Below are positions 1-5,589 of a DNA stretch of 5,589 bases, in pieces (the first letter of the stretch is position 1; each line of letters begins with the position of its first letter). Position numbers and translations under genes: made by a program. The notes under the pieces were generated by a model, which did no database searches, had not been told where the DNA came from, and saw nothing but the letters and a program-made list of their open reading frames with translations. Source of the DNA: Planctomycetota bacterium (lineage in GTDB: Bacteria; Planctomycetota; UBA8742; SKZP01; JAIOTL01); contig JAIOTL010000166.1 in the NCBI GenBank assembly GCA_021106775.1, positions 1-5,589 on the forward strand, given 5' to 3'.

Positions 1-1548
1 ACACTGACAACAATCACACCAAGCAATGATACAACGTTTACAATCTCGCTACAAACTGTGAGCAAAGGTAACAAAACTGCTTCTGTATCAATTGCAAATT
101 CAGACCTCGATGAAAATCCATACACATTCGCGATTACCGGCATGGGAACGATTTATACTGAAGGTGATGTGAACGGCGACGGCTTGGCTGATATGATTGT
201 AGGTGCATGTTACAACGGTAATGGTGGGTTTAAATCAGGTTGTGTGTATATCTTTTTCGGTAAATCAAATTGGAATTCAAACTATGATGCATCAAATGCA
301 GATGTGAAGCTTGTTGGAGAGCTGGCTCGTGATGAATTTGCTTACAGCGTCTCGATTGCAGGGGACGTAAATGACGACGGTTTCGAAGATGTCGTTGTTG
401 GTGCACATTTTGATAGTGATGGTGGTTATAAATCCGGTTGTGCATTTATTTTCTTTGGTAGATACAATTGGACTTCTGTTATGGATGCTTCTGATGCGGA
501 TGTTAAACTCATCGGAGAAGATGCTGATGACCGATTCGGAACTTTTGTTACTTCCGGTGGTGATGTTAACAACGATGGAATAAATGATGTTGTTGTGGGT
601 GCACATTATGATGACGATGGCGGAAGTGCTTCAGGTTGTTCGTTCATCTTTTTCGGTAGAACACAGTGGTCTTCAAGCATTGATGCATCAAACGCAAACG
701 TAAAACTTATTGGTGAAAACAATGGTGACCATTTTGGAGTTTCAATAACAACTGGTGATGTGAATGATGATGGAAGAAACGATGTAATTGTTGGAGCTCA
801 TAATAACAGCGAAGGTGGAAGTAAAGCTGGGAGTGTGTACCTATTCTATGGTCGACAAAGTTGGTCTTCGAGTATTGATGCTTCAAACGCAAATGTAAAA
901 TTCATCGGCGAAGATGCAGATGACTGGTTCGGACAAAAATTATCTTCACATGGTGATGTCAACAACGATGGCATTGATGATATAGTAATCGGAGCACATT
1001 ATGATGATGATGGAGGAGATTATTCAGGTTGTGCTTTCATATTCTTTGGTCGAACAAGTTGGGTATCTAAAATTGACGCATCAAATGCGGATGTAAAATT
1101 CATTGGTGAAGATGCAGGTGATACTCTGGGTGTAAGTGTTACTTCACATGAAGATATAAATAATGATGGTATCGTTGACATTGTTATTGGTGCCAGAATG
1201 GATGATGATGGTGGTGATAGGTCGGGTTGTGCATTTATTTTTTTTGGTCGAAGTAATTGGAGTTCAATTATTGATGCATCTCAATCAGATGTTAAATTGA
1301 TCGGTGAGGAAACCCTTGATTTCTTTGGTAGCAATGTTTTTAGTTGTAAAGATGTAAATAGTGATGGGGTTAGCGATATAATTATTGGAGCATGGGGTGA
1401 TGACGAAGGTGGCAGTAATACTGGTTCAGCTTATATATTCTTAGGTCGGTCGAATTGGAGTTCAGTTATTGATGCTTCGAACTCAAATGTAAAGATTATC
1501 GGCGAAGAAGCGAATGACAGATTCAGCTCATTTCGTTTTGGCAATTAA
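1..1548 (+). CDS. Partial FG-GAP repeat (beta-propeller) surface/secreted protein with Ig-like choice-of-anchor-D domain
   Basis: The reading frame is open from base 1, so the N-terminus lies outside the window. The GTG at 58 falls inside a domain and is not the true start. Bases 1 to about 147 encode the end of an Ig-like domain of the choice-of-anchor-D/ASH type: a run of Ser/Thr strands, then a segment reading SVSIANSDLDENPYTFAITG. The rest is seven FG-GAP repeats. Counting residue 1 from base 58, the Ca-binding loops (D-[VI]-N-x-D-G-x-x-D) start at 37, 103, 169, 234, 300, 366 and 432. Each loop is followed by [VI]-[VI]-[VI]-G-A, by an IFFG-type strand, and by a linker resembling IDASNADVKLIGE. 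Seven repeats is the number in an integrin-alpha-type propeller. The last 26 residues are an incomplete unit that probably pairs with blade 1 to close the ring. No membrane segment or C-terminal sorting domain is seen. FG-GAP domains serve adhesion or ligand binding outside the cell; the ligand here is unknown. Confidence 0.92.
   Translation, partial: TLTTITPSNDTTFTISLQTVSKGNKTASVSIANSDLDENPYTFAITGMGTIYTEGDVNGDGLADMIVGACYNGNGGFKSGCVYIFFGKSNWNSNYDASNADVKLVGELARDEFAYSVSIAGDVNDDGFEDVVVGAHFDSDGGYKSGCAFIFFGRYNWTSVMDASDADVKLIGEDADDRFGTFVTSGGDVNNDGINDVVVGAHYDDDGGSASGCSFIFFGRTQWSSSIDASNANVKLIGENNGDHFGVSITTGDVNDDGRNDVIVGAHNNSEGGSKAGSVYLFYGRQSWSSSIDASNANVKFIGEDADDWFGQKLSSHGDVNNDGIDDIVIGAHYDDDGGDYSGCAFIFFGRTSWVSKIDASNADVKFIGEDAGDTLGVSVTSHEDINNDGIVDIVIGARMDDDGGDRSGCAFIFFGRSNWSSIIDASQSDVKLIGEETLDFFGSNVFSCKDVNSDGVSDIIIGAWGDDEGGSNTGSAYIFLGRSNWSSVIDASNSNVKIIGEEANDRFSSFRFGN
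166..1548 (+). repeat. Seven tandem FG-GAP units, about 198 bp period
   Basis: Taking the Asp codon of each Ca-binding loop as the unit start, the units are 166-363, 364-561, 562-756, 757-954, 955-1152, 1153-1350 and 1351-1548. Six are 198 bp and the third is 195 bp; the seventh ends exactly at the stop codon. The protein sequences are strongly alike, but the codons have diverged (for example GATGTGAACGGC, GACGTAAATGAC and GATGTTAACAAC for the same loop). The array is therefore old and held by selection on the protein, not a recent DNA duplication. Confidence 0.93.
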
Positions 1549-1791
1549 CTTTTCAGATAATCCAATAATTCACATTAATTCTAAAATGTAACGTTTTTTG
1601 TGAAAATTTCCCAAAAATTTGAAAAAAAATTAAATTTTTATAGCAGAAGGTGCAAATAGTAGAATCAGTAAATGGCGAGATTAGAACTGTAGTGTACATT
1701 CGTTTTATTATTACAAAAATGACAAAACGCAATATTTAATGAATAAAGACGATATTAAGACTGCAAAGCTGTTGGTTAAAAAGGAAATTCC
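1549..1791. other. AT-rich intergenic spacer, probable promoter region of the R-M gene
   Basis: This 243-bp gap is much richer in A and T than the genes on either side. It has an A8 tract at 1622-1629 and an AT-only near-palindrome just after it (AAAAATT-A-AATTTTT). I find no GC stem followed by a T run, so no clear terminator for the upstream gene. TTGAAA at 1619-1624 and TATAGC at 1639-1644 are only 14 bp apart, too close for a standard sigma-70 promoter. TTTG at 1597-1600 and AAAATTTG at 1614-1621 resemble Bacteroidota promoter boxes but are also too close. A promoter for the R-M gene is likely here, since a self-contained enzyme gene follows, but I cannot place it. Confidence 0.5.
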
Positions 1792-1795
1792 ATGA
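1739..1795 (+). CDS. Possible 18-residue leader peptide overlapping the R-M start (ATGA)
   Basis: ATG at 1739 opens an 18-codon frame (MNKDDIKTAKLLVKKEIP) that ends in TGA at 1793-1795. Its stop overlaps the R-M start codon as ATGA, the arrangement typical of translational coupling. The frame is open further upstream to a TAG at 1682-1684, with a possible GTG start at 1694. No Shine-Dalgarno-like sequence precedes either start, and the peptide is not recognised. A chance frame is the more likely explanation; it is listed because the four-base overlap would matter for expression of a toxic nuclease if it is translated. Confidence 0.2.
   Translation: MNKDDIKTAKLLVKKEIP
1781..1786 (+). promoter_or_regulatory. 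Ribosome binding site of the R-M gene
   Basis: AAGGAA lies six bases (from AAGGA) upstream of ATG 1792. The R-M frame has a TAA stop at 1777-1779, so ATG 1792 is the first available start, and this site confirms it. Confidence 0.8.
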
Positions 1796-4700
1796 GTGAA
1801 ACCATATTTGCTAAATATTTAGGCAAATTAGAAGCAAAGCTAAAAAGCGGGGATTCGACAGAGCATACACATCGACCAGCTTTTCAGAATCTGCTTGAAG
1901 AATTGCATCCAGACATTGAAGTTACAAACGAACCAAAGCAGATACAATGCGGAGCGCCCGATTTTGTTATACGCAAAAGCGTTTCGAAATCTGAACTAAT
2001 TGACAAAAAAGATGATAACAATAAAGAGAAAACACTTTTTGGAGATATTGCTCGAAGTAAAAAGAAAAGAAGAAAACCTAAGACAGAAAAGCTTAAATCC
2101 AATGATGATAACAAAGTTATGCTAATCGCAGGATATATCGAAGCCAAAGACATTGGCAAATCGCTTGACGATGCTCTAAAAACTGACCAGCTTACTCGTT
2201 ATCTTAGAGACTTGCCGAATTTGATTCTCACAAATTACATTGAATTTCGCTGGTTTCAAAACGGAGAGTTAAAACGTTCTGAATCTCTCGGTATATACAA
2301 CGAGAAGAAACAGACAATTCGGTTCAATCTCGAAAACAAATCAAAAGTTGCGAAGCTTATAGAAGATTTTCTCAGCATTGACGTTGAACCGATTGTTTCA
2401 TCAAAAGACCTTGCTTCACAGCTTGCAAAGCGAACTCATGTTATACGAGATATTGTCATCAAATCATTCAAGATAAATGAAGCATCGCAAACACTCATTG
2501 ACCTGAGAACCGCACTTGCAGAGGTTCTAATCCCCGATATAAATGATGAAAACAAAACAGGTGAATTCGCTGACATGTTCGCTCAGACGCTGACATACGG
2601 GCTTTTCGCTGCAAAAGTAAACCATAAAAGCAATGAACCGTTTGAACGGCATAGAGCAGCAGAAGAAATTCCGAAAACAAATCCGTTTCTAAGAAAACTG
2701 TTTAGCATTATCACAGGAGAGGATTTTGAATTCGAGCCGTATTATCCATTTGTTGATGAAATCGTACAGCTTTTGGATAACACGAATATTGAGGAAATTC
2801 TCAAGGATTTTGGCAAAGCAACACGGCAAGAAGACCCGATGATTCACTTTTACGAAACATTTCTCAAAGTCTATGACCCGAAACTCAGAGAACAAAGGGG
2901 AGTTTATTATACACCTGAACCCGTTGTTTCTTACATTGTTCGCTCGGTAGATTACATTCTTAGAGAAAAATTCGGTTTAATTGATGGATTAGCGGATGAA
3001 ACAACAGTCAGATATGAAGTTAAAGACAAATCTCAAAAGAAAAATAACAAAAAGAATAAAACTGAAATTATTTCAAAGGAAGTGCCAAAGGTTTTGATTT
3101 TAGACCCAGCATGTGGAACGGGAACTTTTCTTTATGAAGTTATCAGAACAATCAGAGAAAAATTTGTATCTGAAAATAATATCGGAAAGTGGAAAAGTTT
3201 TGTAAAGGAACAACTGATTAAAAGGATTTTCGGCTTTGAGCTTCTTATGTCTCCTTATGCAGTTGCTCATTTCAAACTCGCTCTTTTACTTTCTGCACAG
3301 GATAAACCAGAAAACCAGCGAAAAGACTGGTGTTATGATATTGACGAGGATAAACACAGCGAAGAAAACAGACTCAGAGTTTTTCTGACAAACACACTTG
3401 AGGGCTTTGACGAGGATAAAGAACAAAAGTTGTTTGGTTCTTGGAATATTATTCCAGAAGAAGCAAAAGCAGCAAATGAGGTCAAAACTGAATTGCCGAT
3501 TATGGTTGTACTTGGAAATCCGCCTTATTCAGCAAATTCAGCAAATAGAGGAAAATGGATTGAAGATTTAATTCGAACTTCATACTATCCAAAGGATGAG
3601 ATTAAAGAACATAATCCGAAACTTCTTTTAGATGACTATGTAAAATTCATTCGCTGGAGTCAGCAACGTATAGAAATCACTGGTTCAGGTATTCACGCAT
3701 TTATTACAAATCATTCATATCTCGATACTCCAACGTTCAGGGGAATGCGTCAAAAGCTAATGCAGACTTTCGATGAGATTTACATTTTGAATCTGCATGG
3801 GAACTCAAGGAAAAAGGAAAAATGCCCCGATGGGAGCAAAGATGAGAATGTTTTCGATATTCAGCAAGGTGTAGCAATTGGAATTTTCATTAAATATCCT
3901 ATACAAAAAAAGCAGAATAAAAAAGCAGTGATAAAATATGCTGATTTGTGGGGAAAAAGAGAGTTAAAAGAAAATAAAATTCTTGTTTCTGGTAAATATC
4001 ATTATTTAAATAATCACGATATTTCAAAGACAGATTGGGAAGTAATTAAACCGATTACACCATTTTATTTATTAATACCTCAAGATGTTAAATTATACAA
4101 AGAATATGAAAAACTATGGAAAATCAACGACATTATGCCTTTATCGTCAACAGGTATTAAAACACACCGAGACCATTTCGTAATCGATTTTGATAAAAAG
4201 GCATTAAAATCAAGAATAGAAATATTCAGAGATTTAGAAACGAAAAATGACGATATTCTCAAAAGATTTTCACTTTCAAATAAAAAAGACTGGAATTTAG
4301 ATAACAAGAGAAAATCACTTGCAAAAGATGAAGACTGGGAGACTTATTTCAATAAGTGTTTATGTCGACCATTTGATATAAGGTGGATATTCAATCATAG
4401 AGATGTTGTTGATAGAGCTAGAACGGACATAATGCAGCATATGCTAAATCAACGAAATATAGGAATTCTGACAAATCGAACTGTGAACAATGATTTTAAG
4501 CATGTATTTTCAACGAGAAGAATAAGTGGGGATTGCTCAGTTTCATCGCTTTCAAAAGAAAGAACATATTTATTTCCATTATATTTATTATTACCTAAGA
4601 ATAAAGAATCTAAACAAGAGTTTTTTGAAAAAAATGAAACACAATGGGAAGCTGATAAAGATGGGAAGATTCCGAATCTGAATCCTGAGTTTGTGAATGA

Positions 4701-5358
4701 ATTCGCTGAAAAACTCGGTTTGAAATTCAAATCATCAGGTAAAGGAGACCTTAAGAAAACATTCAATCCAGAAGTTGTTTTTCATTATATTTATGCTGTG
4801 TTTCATTCACCAACATATCGCAAGCATTATGCGGAATTCCTGCGAATCGACTTTCCACGAGTGCCTTTAACTTCGGATAAGGTTCTGTTTACAAAGCTCG
4901 TTCAACTCGGTGCTGACCTTGTGTCATTTCACCTGCTCGAACATGATTATCCGCATTCAACATACACCAAAAACGACGAGAATTCACCAATTAATCCCCC
5001 GCTTGCGAGTAAGACAATAACATTCCCAGTTGCTGGTGAGAATTCAATAGATAAACCGTTTCCGAAGTATCAAGAAATAAAATGTGAGCAATTCCTTGCA
5101 CAAAACAAAAATGCTGAAATCAAATTCGGTGTATATGTCAACAAAGAGCAGTATTTCGCGAATGTTTCGCAGATTGCGTGGGAGTTTGAAATCGGCGGGT
5201 ATAAACCTGCGCAGAAATGGCTTAAGGAACGGCAAAAGCACAATCGCAAACTTACCAACGCTGACCTGACTCATTATTCTCAGATGATAATCGCATTGAC
5301 CGAAACTCACAAGCTCATGCAATCCATTGACGACATTCTCACATTCCCACTTAATTAA
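1792..5358 (+). CDS. Single-chain restriction enzyme/N6-adenine methyltransferase, Type IIG-like with Type ISP-like specificity region
   Basis: This 1188-residue enzyme should cut unmodified DNA and methylate adenine in its own target site using S-adenosylmethionine. The nuclease domain is at about residues 1-160: E24 in TEHTHRPAF, D57 in GAPDF, E117 and K119 in GYIEAKD, and Q133 in TDQLTRY, a PD-(D/E)xK pattern. A helical linker follows (about 160-350). The methyltransferase has motif X (RGVYYTPEPVV, 369-379), motif I (DPACGTGTF, 438-446), an acidic motif II region (FGFELL, E483), motif IV (NPPY, 576-579) and a motif VIII-like segment (NVFDIQQGVAIGIF, 686-699). The order X-I-IV-specificity marks the gamma class. 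The C-terminal part (about 765-1188) has segments typical of Type ISP/IIG recognition domains: STGIKTHRDHFVIDFD, CRPFDIRWIFNHRD, LFPLYLLLP, and a conserved WLKER...HY tail. No Walker A or DEAD/DEAH box is present, so it lacks the helicase of LlaGI-type enzymes. Lys-rich inserts lie at about 63-108 and 411-429. All catalytic motifs are intact, so it is probably active. The recognition site cannot be read from sequence. Confidence 0.93.
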   Translation: MSETIFAKYLGKLEAKLKSGDSTEHTHRPAFQNLLEELHPDIEVTNEPKQIQCGAPDFVIRKSVSKSELIDKKDDNNKEKTLFGDIARSKKKRRKPKTEKLKSNDDNKVMLIAGYIEAKDIGKSLDDALKTDQLTRYLRDLPNLILTNYIEFRWFQNGELKRSESLGIYNEKKQTIRFNLENKSKVAKLIEDFLSIDVEPIVSSKDLASQLAKRTHVIRDIVIKSFKINEASQTLIDLRTALAEVLIPDINDENKTGEFADMFAQTLTYGLFAAKVNHKSNEPFERHRAAEEIPKTNPFLRKLFSIITGEDFEFEPYYPFVDEIVQLLDNTNIEEILKDFGKATRQEDPMIHFYETFLKVYDPKLREQRGVYYTPEPVVSYIVRSVDYILREKFGLIDGLADETTVRYEVKDKSQKKNNKKNKTEIISKEVPKVLILDPACGTGTFLYEVIRTIREKFVSENNIGKWKSFVKEQLIKRIFGFELLMSPYAVAHFKLALLLSAQDKPENQRKDWCYDIDEDKHSEENRLRVFLTNTLEGFDEDKEQKLFGSWNIIPEEAKAANEVKTELPIMVVLGNPPYSANSANRGKWIEDLIRTSYYPKDEIKEHNPKLLLDDYVKFIRWSQQRIEITGSGIHAFITNHSYLDTPTFRGMRQKLMQTFDEIYILNLHGNSRKKEKCPDGSKDENVFDIQQGVAIGIFIKYPIQKKQNKKAVIKYADLWGKRELKENKILVSGKYHYLNNHDISKTDWEVIKPITPFYLLIPQDVKLYKEYEKLWKINDIMPLSSTGIKTHRDHFVIDFDKKALKSRIEIFRDLETKNDDILKRFSLSNKKDWNLDNKRKSLAKDEDWETYFNKCLCRPFDIRWIFNHRDVVDRARTDIMQHMLNQRNIGILTNRTVNNDFKHVFSTRRISGDCSVSSLSKERTYLFPLYLLLPKNKESKQEFFEKNETQWEADKDGKIPNLNPEFVNEFAEKLGLKFKSSGKGDLKKTFNPEVVFHYIYAVFHSPTYRKHYAEFLRIDFPRVPLTSDKVLFTKLVQLGADLVSFHLLEHDYPHSTYTKNDENSPINPPLASKTITFPVAGENSIDKPFPKYQEIKCEQFLAQNKNAEIKFGVYVNKEQYFANVSQIAWEFEIGGYKPAQKWLKERQKHNRKLTNADLTHYSQMIIALTETHKLMQSIDDILTFPLN

Positions 5359-5470
5359 TTAGCATGTATGGTTATAAAAATACTTCAATCACCGTAATCG
5401 ACCAGATGTCTACAAACCAAAACATCTTAAACTGACGTCTTATACAGAAGTTAATCAGCAAAAATTTATC
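5359..5470. other. Short spacer between convergent genes
   Basis: This 112-bp gap separates the R-M stop from the stop of the minus-strand FG-GAP gene, so both transcripts end here. The only structure I see is a 6-bp inverted repeat (AGATGT at 5404-5409 and ACATCT at 5422-5427, 12-base loop) and a GACGTC palindrome at 5434-5439. Neither has a following T run on either strand, so I do not call a terminator. Confidence 0.4.
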
Positions 5471-5589
5471 CTATTTTCCACCGGAGACAGACCAACCAAA
5501 TTCATCGTATGCATTTTCACCGATAAGTTTAACCTCAGCATACGAAGCATCAATTGTGGAAAAGAGGTTTAAGCTACCAAGGAAAATAA
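5471..5589 (-). CDS. C-terminal end of a second FG-GAP repeat protein (partial)
   Basis: Read on the minus strand, the frame is open from the right edge (first full codon 5587-5585) to TAG at 5473-5471, giving 38 residues. They read IFLGSLNLFSTIDAS followed by YAEVKLIGENAYDEFGW and end in SVSGGK. This matches, position for position, the strand-linker-strand of the plus-strand propeller (IFLGRSNWSSVIDAS, then VKIIGEEANDRF). The protein ends 27 residues from the Ile of IDAS, against 26 in the plus-strand gene, so both stop at nearly the same point in the repeat. It is therefore most likely the true C-terminus of a paralogous propeller protein whose body lies beyond the window. Nucleotide identity to the last plus-strand unit over 60 aligned bases is about 65% by hand count, so it is a diverged paralogue and not a recent copy. 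A decayed fragment cannot be excluded from 38 codons. Confidence 0.75.
   Translation of the reverse strand, partial: IFLGSLNLFSTIDASYAEVKLIGENAYDEFGWSVSGGK

Noticed and set aside
58..60. GTG as start of the first FG-GAP gene
   Set aside because: The frame is open back to base 1, and the residues before 58 continue the same Ig-like domain; no ribosome site precedes it. The gene is cut by the window edge.
1597..1621. Bacteroidota-type promoter (TTTG and TAnnTTTG boxes)
   Set aside because: The second box has a mismatch and the gap is 13 bases instead of the usual 19 or so.
3905..4634. Homopolymer tracts as phase-variation switches in the R-M gene (A7 at 3905-3911, A7 at 4628-4634)
   Set aside because: The runs are short and normal for Lys-rich AT-rich coding sequence; slippage control usually needs longer tracts.
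1792..5358. BREX PglX or another phage-defence methyltransferase
   Set aside because: The chain carries an intact nuclease pattern (D57, E117, K119) and no BREX or DISARM partner genes lie beside it in the window, so a self-contained R-M enzyme fits better.
5351..5361. Palindrome TTAATTAATTA at the R-M stop
   Set aside because: It is a short AT-only sequence made of the Asn and stop codons; no matching copy or duplication was seen at the left side of the gene, so it is not supported as an insertion boundary.
5404..5427. Terminator hairpin AGATGT/ACATCT
   Set aside because: Only six base pairs with a 12-base loop and no T run on either strand; this is expected by chance in such AT-rich DNA.
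1..5589. tRNA, rRNA, CRISPR array, insertion sequence or riboswitch
   Set aside because: No cloverleaf, short spaced repeats, transposase or terminal inverted repeats were seen; the only repeats are the FG-GAP coding units.

Overview
The window is AT-rich bacterial DNA with two kinds of content: genes for extracellular FG-GAP beta-propeller proteins, and one large single-chain restriction-modification (R-M) enzyme. FG-GAP propellers joined to a choice-of-anchor-D type Ig-like domain, a moderately low GC content and AAGGA-type ribosome binding suggest an environmental member of the Bacteroidota/Ignavibacteria/Cloacimonadota sort. This is an inference from style only; no marker gene is present to fix the lineage.

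Layout. Positions 1-1548 (+) hold the 3' part of a surface or secreted protein. It begins inside an Ig-like domain and ends in seven FG-GAP repeats with an almost constant period of 66 residues. Positions 1549-1791 are a very AT-rich spacer with no convincing terminator; it holds an 18-codon reading frame whose stop overlaps the next start as ATGA. Positions 1792-5358 (+) encode a complete 1188-residue enzyme. Its order is PD-(D/E)xK nuclease, helical linker, gamma-class N6-adenine methyltransferase (DPACGTGTF, NPPY) and a C-terminal target-recognition region resembling that of Type ISP enzymes, with no helicase between them. Positions 5359-5470 are a short spacer. Positions 5471-5589 on the minus strand are the last 38 codons of a second FG-GAP protein that enters from the right edge.

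How the parts relate. The R-M gene sits between two FG-GAP genes that point at each other, so it looks like a defence gene lodged in, or beside, a cluster of surface-protein paralogues. The enzyme needs no partner gene, since cutting, methylation and specificity are on one chain. Its specificity segment is clearly more AT-rich (about 29% GC by hand count) than the parts of the gene on either side (about 39-42%), which suggests an exchanged recognition module. The two propeller proteins share the same C-terminal stopping point within the repeat, which supports a natural, circularly closed propeller rather than truncation.
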